Assembly (NCBI RefSeq): GCF_003931565.1
Contig: NZ_RRYI01000001.1
Location: 434,001-498,000, forward strand
Direction: 5' to 3'
From: Caulobacter sp. 602-1
GTDB lineage: Bacteria > Pseudomonadota > Alphaproteobacteria > Caulobacterales > Caulobacteraceae
Length of the DNA stretch: 64,000 bases
Each line of letters opens with the position of its first letter. Within the stretch, counting starts at the first letter, position 1. This document shows, in pieces, positions 32,897 to 41,909 of the stretch. The notes below the pieces were generated by a model that had not been told where the DNA came from, ran no database searches, and saw only the letters and a list, made by a program, of their open reading frames with translations. The position numbers and the translations under genes were made by a program.

Positions 32897-34515
32897 GCTT
32901 CCTTGGTCAGGCGCAGGTCCTGGTAGTCGAAGCTGAAGTCGGCCAGCGGCGACACCGCCTTGACCAGGGCCGAAACCACCTTGCCGTCCTTCAGGTCGAA
33001 GGTGAAGAAGGCGTCCTCCTGCGTGCGGTCGTCGAAGACCGTCTTGAAGGTCTCGCCGTCGAAGACCTCAAGCTTGCCCTTCAGGAGCGGGGTCTTGTCG
33101 AAGGCGACGTGCAGGCCCTGCTTCTTGCCCCCTCTTCCCTTGGTTGGGCCGACGACCGTGATCGTCACCGTGCCGTACCAGGGGTCGCGATAGACCCCGG
33201 CATAGGCGGCCAGGGGCAGGCTGGGCTTGGCGCCGGAGGAGGGCGTCGTGGCCTTGGCCGCGTCCTTGATCGTATCGGCGTCGGCCTGGGCCTGGACACG
33301 CTTGGACGAGGCGATCCAGTCGAAGTCGCCGCGGCCCTGCAGGCGGTCCGGCCCGCCGTAGCGCAGCGAGCGCAGGACCGGATTCTCCTCGGCGTTGGTC
33401 ATGACCATGATGCCGGATTTCCGGCCCGGCAGCAGGCCCGTGTAGGAGATGAAGCCGGCCAGGCCGCCGGTGTGCCACAACAGACGCTCGCCGCGATGAT
33501 CCTGGACGAACCAGCCCAGGGCGTAGGCCTGGATCGACGGACGGACCGGGTTCTCCGTGATCGGACCATCGGTCGAGGTGGTAATGGTCTGCGGCTTCCA
33601 CATCTCCTTGGCCGAGGCCTCGCTCCACAAGCGCTTGCCGTTGGGCGAGAGCCCCAGGCCCAACTGGACCATCAGCCACTGGGCGATGTCCTTGGGCGTG
33701 GAATTGACCCCGCCGGCCGGACCCGCGGCGTCGAAGCTGCCGTCGAACGGCAGCACGGTCTGCGGACCGAGGCCCCGTACGGGCGGGCCCAGGCGGCAGT
33801 GCGGCTCGGCGCGGTGGGCGCGGTCGACCAGGGCCGGGCTGGAGACGGTGTCGTTCATGGCCAGCGGCTGGAAGATCCGGGTCTTGATGACCTCTTCCCA
33901 CTTCTGGCCGGTGACGGTCTCGATCAGTACGCCGGCGGCGACATAGAGCACGTTGTCATAGGCGTAGCCGCCCCGGAACTGGCCGCCGATCGGCAGGTAT
34001 TTCAGCCCCGCCACGATGTCGGCGCGGGTGTGGGTCGGCGAGGGCCAGATCATCAGGTCGCCCGCGCCCAGGGTCAGGCCGCTGCGGTGGACCAGAAGGT
34101 CGCGGACGGTCATCAGCTTGGTGACCACCGGATCGCTCATCTCGAACGACGGCATGTACCGGGTCACCGGCGCGTCCCACTCCAGCTTGCCCTCTTCGAC
34201 CAGCATGGCGATCAGGGCGGCGGTCATGGCCTTGGTGTTGGAAGCGATGCCGAAAGCGGTGTTCTCATCAACCCGGTCCTGGCCTCCCAGGCGCTTGACG
34301 CCATAGCCCTTGGCCAGGGTCACCTTGCCGTTCTCGACCACGGTGACGCCCAGGCCCGGCTGATCGGGGAAGGCGGCCATGACCTCCTGGGCGAACTTGT
34401 CGACCGCCGCGCCGACCGCCCCGGTGTCCTGGGCGAAGGCCCGGTTGCCGAACGCCGCCAGGCCGCCGGTGGCGAGAGCCGAGACGAGAGCGGTGCGGCG
34501 GGTCGTGGCGAGCAT
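32893..34515 (-). CDS. Serine hydrolase, beta-lactamase/class C-like, Tat-exported
   Basis: 540 residues. N-terminus T-R-R-T-A-L-V-S-A-L-A-T-G looks like a twin-arginine signal. Catalytic motifs of the penicillin-binding fold: S-N-T-K (Ser-x-x-Lys) near residue 92, Y-D-N near 184, and H-T-G-G near 350. A C-terminal domain of about 110 residues (starting around V-Y-R-D-P-W-Y-G) resembles the DUF3471-like tails of such hydrolases. Could be an esterase or peptidase rather than a true beta-lactamase. Located next to the BlaI/BlaR1-like genes but convergent with them. Confidence 0.88.
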   Translation of the reverse strand: MLATTRRTALVSALATGGLAAFGNRAFAQDTGAVGAAVDKFAQEVMAAFPDQPGLGVTVVENGKVTLAKGYGVKRLGGQDRVDENTAFGIASNTKAMTAALIAMLVEEGKLEWDAPVTRYMPSFEMSDPVVTKLMTVRDLLVHRSGLTLGAGDLMIWPSPTHTRADIVAGLKYLPIGGQFRGGYAYDNVLYVAAGVLIETVTGQKWEEVIKTRIFQPLAMNDTVSSPALVDRAHRAEPHCRLGPPVRGLGPQTVLPFDGSFDAAGPAGGVNSTPKDIAQWLMVQLGLGLSPNGKRLWSEASAKEMWKPQTITTSTDGPITENPVRPSIQAYALGWFVQDHRGERLLWHTGGLAGFISYTGLLPGRKSGIMVMTNAEENPVLRSLRYGGPDRLQGRGDFDWIASSKRVQAQADADTIKDAAKATTPSSGAKPSLPLAAYAGVYRDPWYGTVTITVVGPTKGRGGKKQGLHVAFDKTPLLKGKLEVFDGETFKTVFDDRTQEDAFFTFDLKDGKVVSALVKAVSPLADFSFDYQDLRLTKEA

Positions 34516-34577
34516 GGGCGGGCGATCCTTCGATTGGAGGACGGAGGCTAAGCTGAGCCTCCGCCCACCGACAAGGG

Positions 34578-36272
34578 TCAGTTCCCGCCATCCAGAAGCC
34601 GTCGCGCGATCACCTGGGCCTGGATCTCGCCCGCGCCCTCGAAGATGTTGAGGATCCGGGCGTCGGCCAGCAGGCGGCTCGCCGCATACTCCATGGCGAA
34701 GCCGTTGCCGCCGTGGATCTGCAGGGCGTTGTCCGCCGCCGCCCAGGCCACCCGGGCGGCGATCAGCTTGGCCATGCCCGCCTCGAGGTCGCAGCGCTTG
34801 CCTTCATCCTTCTGGCGGGCGGCGTAGTAGGTCAGCTGGCGCACGCCCATGATCTCGGCGGCCATCATGGCCAGCTTGTTGGCGACGCGCGGGAATTCGA
34901 AGATCGCCTGGCCGAACTGCTGGCGGTCGAGCGCATAGCCGAGGCCGGTCTCCAGCGCCGCCTGGGCCACGCCGACGGCGCGGGCGGCGGTCTGGATGCG
35001 GGCGCTCTCGAAGGTGGCCATCAGCTGCTTGAAGCCCTGGCCGGGAATGCCGCCCAGGAGGTTCTGCGCCGGCACGGCGAAGCCGTCGAAGCCCAGCTCG
35101 TACTCCTTCATGCCGCGATAACCGATCACCCCGATCTCGCCGCCGCTCATGCCGTCGGCGGGGAAGTCGTTCCCCTCGACGCCGCGCGGCTTGGGGGCCA
35201 GCAGCATGGAAAGGCCGCGATAGTCGGTGGTGGCCGGGTCGGTGCGGACCAGCAGGGTCATGACGTCGGCGCGGGCGGCGTGGGTGATCCAGGTCTTGTT
35301 CCCGGTCACGACGTAGTTCTCGCCCTCCAGCGTCGCGCGGGTGCGCAGGGACCCCAGGTCGGAGCCGGTGTTCGGCTCGGTGAAGACGGCGGTCGGCAGG
35401 ATCTCGGCGCTGGCGATCCTGGGCAGCCAGTATTGCTTCTGCTCTTCCGTGCCGCCGGTCAGGATCAGCTCGCCGGCGATCTCCGAGCGGGTGGCCAGCG
35501 ACCCGACGCCGATCCAGGCGCGCGACAGCTCCTCGGAGACCACGCACATGGCGGTCTTGCCCATGCCCGAGCCGCCGTACTCCTCCGGAATGGTCAGGCC
35601 GAAAACGCCCAGGGCGCCCAGCTCCTCGACCAGTTCGATCGGGATCAGCTGGTCCTTCAGATGCCATTCGTGGGCGAACGGGGTGACCTTTTCCTCGGCG
35701 AAGGCGTGGAACTGGTCGCGGATCATCTCGAAGGTCTCGTCGAGACCGGTATGCTCCAGCGTCGGGCGGCCACGCGCCTCGGCGAGCAACTGGGCCACAC
35801 GGGTCTTCACGGCCTGGGTCCCGCCCTCGACCATCAGCTTCATCAGGCCGTTGGAGTAGAGCCGGTTCAGCACCGCCCGGTCTTCGACCAGATGGGCCGG
35901 ACGGACGATCTCGCCCTGGTTCATCGGCACGCCGCCGACCAGCTGCGCGCAATATTCGCTGAACAGCAGTTGAGCCAGCAGGGCCTCGATCTCGCCGAAC
36001 CGGCCTTCATCCTGGAGGCGCTCGGCCCAGCCGGCGACCTGGTTCAGGAGCTCCGCATAGGCCGCGTACCAGCCATAGCCATGGACGCGGTGCTGGTGGA
36101 CGTCGGCCAGTTTGCGGTCGACCTTCCCTCCGGCGGGAGCGATGTGGGCCAGGACCTGCGGCTTGGCCTCGGCCACGAACAGCTGGGCCGCGTCCGCAGC
36201 CTCGCGCAGCAGGCCGATCAGGCCCGGCAGGATCAAGGTTTCAGTCGTGTTCCGGCTGACCGTATCGGTCAT
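34578..36272 (-). CDS. Acyl-CoA dehydrogenase
   Basis: 564 residues, longer than the usual 380-400 because of an N-terminal extension of about 180 residues. The core has G-G-S-G-M-G, the FAD-binding T-E-P-N-T-G-S-D-L-G, W-I-T-H-A-A and the C-terminal I-H-G-G-N-G-F-A-M-E-Y and I-F-E-G-A-G-E-I-Q-A. The oxidation passes electrons to ETF (etfBA at 23-25 kb). Start ATG at 36272 with AGGGGAG upstream; a PsrA-like operator lies 18 bp further out. Substrate range unknown. Confidence 0.92.
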   Translation of the reverse strand: MTDTVSRNTTETLILPGLIGLLREAADAAQLFVAEAKPQVLAHIAPAGGKVDRKLADVHQHRVHGYGWYAAYAELLNQVAGWAERLQDEGRFGEIEALLAQLLFSEYCAQLVGGVPMNQGEIVRPAHLVEDRAVLNRLYSNGLMKLMVEGGTQAVKTRVAQLLAEARGRPTLEHTGLDETFEMIRDQFHAFAEEKVTPFAHEWHLKDQLIPIELVEELGALGVFGLTIPEEYGGSGMGKTAMCVVSEELSRAWIGVGSLATRSEIAGELILTGGTEEQKQYWLPRIASAEILPTAVFTEPNTGSDLGSLRTRATLEGENYVVTGNKTWITHAARADVMTLLVRTDPATTDYRGLSMLLAPKPRGVEGNDFPADGMSGGEIGVIGYRGMKEYELGFDGFAVPAQNLLGGIPGQGFKQLMATFESARIQTAARAVGVAQAALETGLGYALDRQQFGQAIFEFPRVANKLAMMAAEIMGVRQLTYYAARQKDEGKRCDLEAGMAKLIAARVAWAAADNALQIHGGNGFAMEYAASRLLADARILNIFEGAGEIQAQVIARRLLDGGN

Positions 36273-36289
36273 GGCTTGCTCCCCTGCGC

Positions 36290-36303
36290 CAAACAGTTGT
36301 TTT
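36290..36303. promoter_or_regulatory. Candidate PsrA/FadR-like operator
   Basis: CAAAC-AGTT-GTTTT, an AAAC-N4-GTTT dyad 18 bp upstream of the acyl-CoA dehydrogenase start, in the spacer shared with the divergent GST gene. The 11-mer ACAACTGTTTG (minus strand) is repeated exactly upstream of ccr. Confidence 0.5.
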
Positions 36304-36379
36304 CTTTCACCCTGACGCCTTTCGCATCTGCGAGCAATGCCGCAGCGCAACATGCGGTTCAAAAATCGGGGAAGAAACA

Positions 36380-37006
36380 ATGCTGACGGTCCACCACCTG
36401 AACGAGTCGCGCTCGCAGCGGATCCTGTGGCTGCTGGAGGAGCTGAACCTCCCCTACGAAATCGTCTTCCACACCCGCGACCCCAAGACCCGTCTGGCGC
36501 CGCCGTCGCTGACGGACATCCATCCGCTGGGCAAGTCGCCCGTGATCGTGGATGGGGATCTCACGATCATCGAGTCCGGGGCGATCATCGACTACGTCAT
36601 CCGCCGTCATGCCGAGGGGCGCCTGGCCCCCGATCCGGCCAGCGCCGACTACGACCGATACCAGCAGTGGCTGCACTATGCCGAGGGCTCGGCCATGCTG
36701 CCGCTGATGCTCAACATGTATGTCGGCCGTCTAGGCGAGGCCGGCGCGCCGCTGCATCCGCGCATTCAGGGCGAGATCGCCAACCACCTGGCCTTCGTCA
36801 ACGACCATCTGGCCGGGCGTGCGTATTTCGTCGGCGAGGACCTGACCGGCGCCGACATCCAGATGAGCTTCGTGCCCGAGGTGGCGAAAGCCATGGGCAA
36901 GCTGTCGGAGTACCCGCACATGGCCGCCTGGATCGAGCGGATGCACGCCCGGCCGGCCTGGAAGGCGGCGCTGGAGAAGAGCGGTCCCTACGCGCTGGGG
37001 GCCTGA
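36380..37006 (+). CDS. Glutathione S-transferase
   Basis: 208 residues. Thioredoxin-like N-terminus (L-N-E-S-R-S-Q-R-I-L-W-L-L-E-E-L with Ser as likely catalytic residue, H-P-L-G-K-S-P-V-I, and E-S-G-A-I-I-D-Y) and an all-helical C-terminal domain with L-T-G-A-D-I-Q-M-S-F. Divergent from an acyl-CoA dehydrogenase gene, with SD GGGGAAGAAAC before ATG. Cytosolic; substrate unknown. Confidence 0.9.
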   Translation: MLTVHHLNESRSQRILWLLEELNLPYEIVFHTRDPKTRLAPPSLTDIHPLGKSPVIVDGDLTIIESGAIIDYVIRRHAEGRLAPDPASADYDRYQQWLHYAEGSAMLPLMLNMYVGRLGEAGAPLHPRIQGEIANHLAFVNDHLAGRAYFVGEDLTGADIQMSFVPEVAKAMGKLSEYPHMAAWIERMHARPAWKAALEKSGPYALGA

Positions 37007-37121
37007 GCCAGATTTTTTCAACATGAACGAAATCTGCTGAATCGGTCCGCGCTACCGTTCAGCTTCACCCTGTCATGGTCTGTCTCACGGGGTTGCTGAC
37101 CCCGGCAACTTTCAAAGGGAC

Positions 37122-37688
37122 ATGAAGACCATGACCATCACCACCAAGATCAAGACCATCACCCTGACCCTGGGCGCGGCCGCCACCGCTCTGTCGCTGG
37201 CCGCCGCCCCTCAAGCCAACGCCGGCGTCGTCGGCTGCAAGGCCTCGGGCTCCAAGCAGGAAGTCGGCGCGGTGCTGGGCGGCCTGCTGGGCGCGGTCGC
37301 CGGCAACAAGATCGCCGGCAAGGGCGACCGCGGCACGGGCACGGCCATCGGCGCCGTGGTTGGCGCCGGCGCCGGCTCGGCGGTCGGCTGCGGCATGCAG
37401 AAGAACGAGGCGGCGAAGCAGGTCGGCGGCGTCTACAAGTCGGGCGGCTATCGCTACGCCCAGACGGTGCAGGCCGCCCCGCTGGTCAAGATGGACAAGA
37501 AATACGTCACCCGCTCGACCGTGAACCTGCGGGCCGACGCCTCGACCCGCGGCGAGCGCCTGGGTTCGGTGGCCTCGGGCACGACCTTCCAGGCCCTGGG
37601 CCGCACCGGTGACGGCAAGTGGATCCTGGTCGGCCAGGACGGCGTCGGCGTCGGCTACGTCTCCAGCGCCTACGTCTACCGCGCTTAA
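37122..37688 (+). CDS. Exported glycine-zipper/SH3-domain protein
   Basis: 188 residues. Signal peptide ending near P-Q-A-N-A-G, a glycine-zipper segment (A-V-L-G-G-L-L-G-A-V-A-G-N-K and A-I-G-A-V-V-G-A-G-A-G) at about 45-90, and a C-terminal bacterial SH3 domain (S-T-V-N-L-R-A-D-A-S-T, W-I-L-V-G-Q-D, V-G-Y-V-S-S-A-Y-V) at about 128-188. Such proteins are periplasmic or outer-membrane associated and often cell-wall related. Start at the first ATG; a second ATG is nine bases in. A terminator follows. Confidence 0.85.
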   Translation: MKTMTITTKIKTITLTLGAAATALSLAAAPQANAGVVGCKASGSKQEVGAVLGGLLGAVAGNKIAGKGDRGTGTAIGAVVGAGAGSAVGCGMQKNEAAKQVGGVYKSGGYRYAQTVQAAPLVKMDKKYVTRSTVNLRADASTRGERLGSVASGTTFQALGRTGDGKWILVGQDGVGVGYVSSAYVYRA

Positions 37689-37742
37689 GGTTTGAGTTTC
37701 GGGGCGCGTCCGCTCCGTCCCTCTGGCCGCGCCTTCGAGGAG

Positions 37743-37780
37743 AGCCCGTTCGGTCGCCCCCATGACCGGACGGGCTTTTT
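37743..37780 (+). terminator. Intrinsic terminator after SH3-domain gene
   Basis: AGCCCGTTCGGTC pairs with GACCGGACGGGCT around an eight-base loop, one bulge/mismatch, followed by five T. Confidence 0.85.
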
Positions 37781-37787
37781 CGTGCGC

Positions 37788-38294
37788 CTATGAGAGGGCG
37801 CTGACCCCGCCCAGCCAGGTCTGCCAGATCACCACCAGCGCCCAGTGCAGGATCACCGCCGGCCAGATCGAGCCGGTCCGGCGCTTCATCACCGCGCAAC
37901 CCAGGCCCAGCACGGCGCAGCACAGCAGGAAGTCGGGGCGCAGGAAGATCGGCGCGGCGGCGGGCAGGAAGGTGACCGCCTCGAAGACGTGCCAGAGCGT
38001 GTAGAGGCTGGTGGAGAGGGCGATCTCAAGCCTTGGGCGGGCGCTGTCGTTGGGGCCGGGCGTCAGGACGCCCCGGAAGGGGATCTCCTCGCCGAGGGCG
38101 GGGATGAAGAACACCACCAGCATCCGCAACGCCAGGCCCGGTTCGGTCGGCTGGAGCCGATAGAGGCCGGTGACGAAGCCGATGACCATCATCAGCGCCA
38201 GCGTGGCGGCGGAGACGGCGAGGCAGAACACCCAGCCGCGCGGGGAGGGCAGGGTGCGGAGGCTGGTGAGGAGGCGGTGGCGATAGATGTTCAA
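37788..38294 (-). CDS. CPBP-family intramembrane metalloprotease
   Basis: 168 residues with about four spans. Motif 1 is G-E-E-I-P-F-R-G (Glu-Glu-x-x-x-Arg), motif 2 is L-Y-T-L-W-H-V, and motif 3 a helix with I-L-H-W-A-L-V-V, together the three motifs of the CAAX protease/bacteriocin-processing family. Many bacterial members are linked to self-immunity or peptide processing; no bacteriocin precursor is visible nearby. Confidence 0.88.
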   Translation of the reverse strand: MNIYRHRLLTSLRTLPSPRGWVFCLAVSAATLALMMVIGFVTGLYRLQPTEPGLALRMLVVFFIPALGEEIPFRGVLTPGPNDSARPRLEIALSTSLYTLWHVFEAVTFLPAAAPIFLRPDFLLCCAVLGLGCAVMKRRTGSIWPAVILHWALVVIWQTWLGGVSALS

Positions 38295-38308
38295 GTTCAG
38301 TCCACCGC

Positions 38309-38340
38309 CAAAACCCTCTCTCTATGAGAGAGGGTTTTTA
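38309..38340 (-). terminator. Terminator whose hairpin abuts the Rieske stop codon
   Basis: A near-perfect palindrome, AAAACCCTCTCTC-TAT-GAGAGAGGGTTTT. Read on the minus strand the TAA stop of the Rieske gene is its first bases, then a 13-bp stem and TTTT. It could also serve as bidirectional barrier for the CPBP gene side. Confidence 0.85.
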
Positions 38341-39453
38341 AGTCCGCCATCGCAGCGTCTGATCCTTCACCGGATTGACGAACGCCCGCCCCTCTTTCCG
38401 GCTGGCGGCCCATTCGCGCTTGCATTGGTGGTACCAGCGGGCCTGCTGGTCGGCGTCGCCCACCCACATCAGCGGCGGATTCTGCCGCAACCCCGGGGTC
38501 TGGGCCGCGACGATGGCGCCGTCCTGGCGCAGGAAGGCGCGGGCGGCCACGCGGATGATCGGATAGAGCGCCGTGAACGCCCAGTGATCCGACCACATGA
38601 TCTGGTTCATGCGGGTCTTGTGGGCGTTGATCGGCGTCATGGCTGACAGGGCCAGCACCTGCCTGTCGCCGACCGTCACGTGCTCCCAGCGCAGGCCCGG
38701 CAGACGGAAGGTGATCTCGGTCAGCGGCTCGCCGCCCAGGATGGCGTAGGCCTTGGAGTTCTTGGAGGGCTCGTGCCGCACCATGGTGAAGCCGGCCTCG
38801 GACGGGCTGAAGGTCTTCTTCTTCTCGTGCTGGCTGGTCTTGGTCCGCCACCACCATTGCTGATGGACGAACGGTCCGTGGGCCGGGTCGATCAGGCCCA
38901 GCACGGCGTGGTCGATGTGGATGTCGTAGTCCAGATGGTCGACCAGCTTGGGCTTGCCGCCCACGATCCCGGGGATGGTCGGCGGCGGCTCTGGCGGCTG
39001 GCCCTCGAAGCGGGGGTCCGACGACATCCAGATCCAAACCAGGCCCTGCTGTTCGACCGTGGGATACTTGCGCACCCGCACCTTGGAGATGTCGAAGTCG
39101 CTGTCGGCGGTCAGGGACGGGATCGCCTTGCAGGCGCCGTCAGGTCCGAAGCGCCAGCCGTGATAGGGGCACTCGACGCTGTCGGTCCCGTCGGCCTCGC
39201 GGTGGACCCGACCGGCCGAGAGGGCGGCGGCGCGGTGGGGGCAGATGTCGCGGATGGCGTAGACTTGGCCCGCGCGTGTGCGGCCCAGCAGCACCGGCTC
39301 ACCGAGATATTCGCGCTTGCCCATCTTGCCCGGCTTGAGGTCGGGCGACAGGCAGGCGACGTACCAGGCGTCCCAGACAAAGCCCTCGCCGAACCTGTCC
39401 AGCGGAAGCTTGCCGGGTTTGACCTTCAGCAGCGGGGCGTCGTCGGCGGGCAT
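38338..39453 (-). CDS. Rieske non-heme iron oxygenase, large subunit
   Basis: 371 residues. Rieske [2Fe-2S] ligands in C-P-H-R near residue 72 and C-P-Y-H near 96. The catalytic domain has D-P-A-H-G-P-F-V-H, with the mononuclear iron His pair, and a D/E in the preceding stretch. VanA-type aromatic/terpenoid-degrading members have this length. The reductase partner is not adjacent. Ends in a terminator hairpin. A 171-bp spacer separates it from the upstream M20 peptidase gene, which runs convergently in the sense that both read leftwards. Confidence 0.88.
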   Translation of the reverse strand: MPADDAPLLKVKPGKLPLDRFGEGFVWDAWYVACLSPDLKPGKMGKREYLGEPVLLGRTRAGQVYAIRDICPHRAAALSAGRVHREADGTDSVECPYHGWRFGPDGACKAIPSLTADSDFDISKVRVRKYPTVEQQGLVWIWMSSDPRFEGQPPEPPPTIPGIVGGKPKLVDHLDYDIHIDHAVLGLIDPAHGPFVHQQWWWRTKTSQHEKKKTFSPSEAGFTMVRHEPSKNSKAYAILGGEPLTEITFRLPGLRWEHVTVGDRQVLALSAMTPINAHKTRMNQIMWSDHWAFTALYPIIRVAARAFLRQDGAIVAAQTPGLRQNPPLMWVGDADQQARWYHQCKREWAASRKEGRAFVNPVKDQTLRWRT

Positions 39454-39624
39454 GGTTGCGCTTCTAGCGGTTCAGTGGACACCGTAACTCGAGGCGCGAT
39501 GTCGCACGCCAATGCGACACCCGTGCTTAGACTCGGGAAAGCGACAGCCAAAGTTGTAGGCGGCTTGTTCCCGCCAAGTCCCCCCGACCGTGTTCCCCCG
39601 AACACGCCCCACCCCAGGAAGACG

Positions 39625-41100
39625 TCACCGCGACGCGGCGGTCTCCACCAGGCGCTGATAGAAGCGCACCATTCGCCCGACATTGTCCAGGCTGATGTGT
39701 TCGTCGGTGCCGTGGATGATCTTGGTCTCGTCGACCTTCAGCACCAGCGGCTGGAAGCGATAGACGTCGCTGGCCACGCCGCCGAGGTAACGGCTGTCGG
39801 TGCCGGCGGTGACCAGGCCCGGCACGACCGGAGCCTTGCTCTCGTCGGCGGCGAGGCCCGCCAGGGTCTTCCAGGCGTCGGAACTGGTCGAGGAGATGGG
39901 AGAGGGCTCGTCGGTCTTCGTCCACGACAGTTCGACCGGCAGCTTGCCAACGGCGTCCTTGGCCCGCGCCATCACCTTGGCCGAGCTGTCGCCGGGCGCG
40001 ATGCGGTAGTTGATCCAGGCCGTGGCGTCCTGAGGCAGGACGTTCTCCTTGGGTGAGCCCTTCAGCATGGTCGGCGCGATCGTGGTGTGCAGCATGGCCG
40101 CCCCTGCAGGGGTCTTGGCCGTGACCTTGACCAGCAGCGGCGCGAACAGCCAGGTGTTGGCGGCGAAAATCTTCACCACGGGCGAGGCGTGCGGAGCGAT
40201 CGCTTTCAGCATGTCGGCGCCCGGACCCTGGAACTTCATGGGCGCCTGGTGCTCGTCGATCGCCTGCACCGCCTTGGCCAGCGTGACGACGCCGCCGCCG
40301 TCGGCCGGCGGGGCCGAGGAGTGGCCGCCCACGGCGGGGGCCACGACCTTCATGGTGCCGTAGCCCTTCTCGGCCGTGCCGATGATGGCGGCGGGCTTGC
40401 CGGTGACGGGGTGGTCGGCGACCACGGCCATGCCCTCGTCCAGCACGAACTGGGCCTTGATGTCGCGCGACTTCAGCAGCGCGGCGGCGGCGCGGGCTCC
40501 GACGCCGCGCACCTCCTCGTCATGGCCGCTGACGATGATGACGGTGCGGACGGGCTTGAAGCCGCTGGCGGCCACCGTCTCCAGCGCCTCGAACAGGGTG
40601 ACGAGCGAGCCCTTGTCGTCGATCGAGCCCCGACCCCAGATCGCGCCGTCGGCGACCACGCCGTCGAACGGCGGATGGGTCCACTGGCCCTCGCTGCCGG
40701 GCGTGACCGGCACCACGTCCTGGTGGGCCATCAGCACGATGGGCGGCAAGGCGGGGTTCGAGCCCGGCCAAGTGTAGACCAGGGTATGCTCGGCCACGAC
40801 CTCGCGGGTCATGACCTTGTGCGCCTGCGGATAGGTCGCCTGCAGCCAGGCGTGCAGCTTGTCCCACTCGGCCGGCTGGTCCTCGGCCTTGTCCTGGTGG
40901 CTGATGGTCTGGAAGCGGACGGCCTCGGCCAAGTGGCCGGCGACCTTGTTGACGTCCAGAGGGCGCGCGGCGGCGAGTTTCACGCTGGCCGGATCCACCG
41001 CGGCCGGCGCCTTGAAAGTGGCGGTCCGCACCGCGACCACGGCCGTCACGGCCAAGACGAGACCCACGGCCGTCAAAGCGACCTTACCCCCGACACCCAT
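39625..41100 (-). CDS. M20-family metallopeptidase, membrane-anchored
   Basis: 491 residues. N-terminal membrane helix (about 5-24, A-L-T-A-V-G-L-V-L-A-V-T), then a bimetal peptidase of the CPS1/PM20D1 type: M-A-H-Q-D-V near 125, G-R-G-S-I-D-D-K near 160, catalytic S-G-H-D-E-E-V near 195 and G-T-D-E-H-I-S at the C-terminus. The lid domain sits between. Likely periplasmic, acting on peptides or N-acyl amino acids. Confidence 0.9.
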   Translation of the reverse strand: MGVGGKVALTAVGLVLAVTAVVAVRTATFKAPAAVDPASVKLAAARPLDVNKVAGHLAEAVRFQTISHQDKAEDQPAEWDKLHAWLQATYPQAHKVMTREVVAEHTLVYTWPGSNPALPPIVLMAHQDVVPVTPGSEGQWTHPPFDGVVADGAIWGRGSIDDKGSLVTLFEALETVAASGFKPVRTVIIVSGHDEEVRGVGARAAAALLKSRDIKAQFVLDEGMAVVADHPVTGKPAAIIGTAEKGYGTMKVVAPAVGGHSSAPPADGGGVVTLAKAVQAIDEHQAPMKFQGPGADMLKAIAPHASPVVKIFAANTWLFAPLLVKVTAKTPAGAAMLHTTIAPTMLKGSPKENVLPQDATAWINYRIAPGDSSAKVMARAKDAVGKLPVELSWTKTDEPSPISSTSSDAWKTLAGLAADESKAPVVPGLVTAGTDSRYLGGVASDVYRFQPLVLKVDETKIIHGTDEHISLDNVGRMVRFYQRLVETAASR

Positions 41101-41193
41101 CCTTCACTCCCCAGGCTCTGCGGCCGAACACTTGTTGGAGGCGACTGTGCGTCGGGCGGGCGCGGCTGGCAATGGCGCCGTTGGGGAGGGGCC

Positions 41194-41844
41194 TTAGGCC
41201 CGTCCGGCCTTCAAACCTTCGACCCAGGCCCGTGTGGCATGACAGGCCGCCATAGCCCGAAGGTAGCCTTGGCGGGCGGTGGCGCGGGCGACATAGGCCT
41301 GTAGGGCGTCGCTCAGGGGATAACCATCGGTGCGCTGGGCGAATTCCAGGGCGTAGGTCACCGAGATGTCGGCCGCCGTGAACGCCTCGCCGGCCATGTA
41401 GGGGGCGCGCTCCAGTTGGCGGGTCACCAGGCCAAGGCGGCTCTCGAACACCGACCGAGCCTTGCGGGCGCCCCAGTTGTCGCGCTCCGCCTCGGGCGCG
41501 AGCATCTTGCTGACGACCACGAAGAACCAGGAGGCCGCCAGGCCCGCCTCGCCCAGGTGCAGGAACTGCAGGTACGCGCTAAAACTAGGATCTTCCGGGC
41601 TCGGCGCCAGCGGCGTCGGGCCGTGTCGGGCGATCAGGTACTCCATTATGGCGATCGACTCGACCAGGATGGTGTCGCCGTCCTGCAGCGCCGGGATGAA
41701 GCCGGCGGGGTTGATGGCGAGATAGTCCGGATCGTTCTCGACGCCGGCCAACATGTCGACCGGCCGGAGCCGATAGGGCAGCCCCATCTCCTCCAGCAGC
41801 CAAACGACCCGGAAGCCCCGGCCTTCGCCATAGACGGTGATCAT
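41194..41844 (-). CDS. Glutathione S-transferase
   Basis: 216 residues. N-terminal thioredoxin-like part M-I-T-V-Y-G-E-G-R-G-F-R-V-V-W-L-L-E-E-M with N-P-A-G-F-I-P-A-L and E-S-I-A-I-M-E-Y, helical C-terminal part with A-A-D-I-S-V-T-Y. A different branch from the GST at 36.4 kb. Lies ahead of the ccr gene on the same strand with a 65-bp gap. Confidence 0.88.
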   Translation of the reverse strand: MITVYGEGRGFRVVWLLEEMGLPYRLRPVDMLAGVENDPDYLAINPAGFIPALQDGDTILVESIAIMEYLIARHGPTPLAPSPEDPSFSAYLQFLHLGEAGLAASWFFVVVSKMLAPEAERDNWGARKARSVFESRLGLVTRQLERAPYMAGEAFTAADISVTYALEFAQRTDGYPLSDALQAYVARATARQGYLRAMAACHATRAWVEGLKAGRA

Positions 41845-41909
41845 GGGTGAGCTCCCTGGGCTCCAAGGTCACCATAGCTTGTCACCCCGGCCTTAGCGAA
41901 GCACGGAGG

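Noticed and set aside
32893..34515. A BlaI-controlled classical beta-lactamase operon
   Set aside because: The hydrolase gene is convergent to the blaI/blaR pair with no operator before it, and its tail domain fits esterase/peptidase-type relatives.
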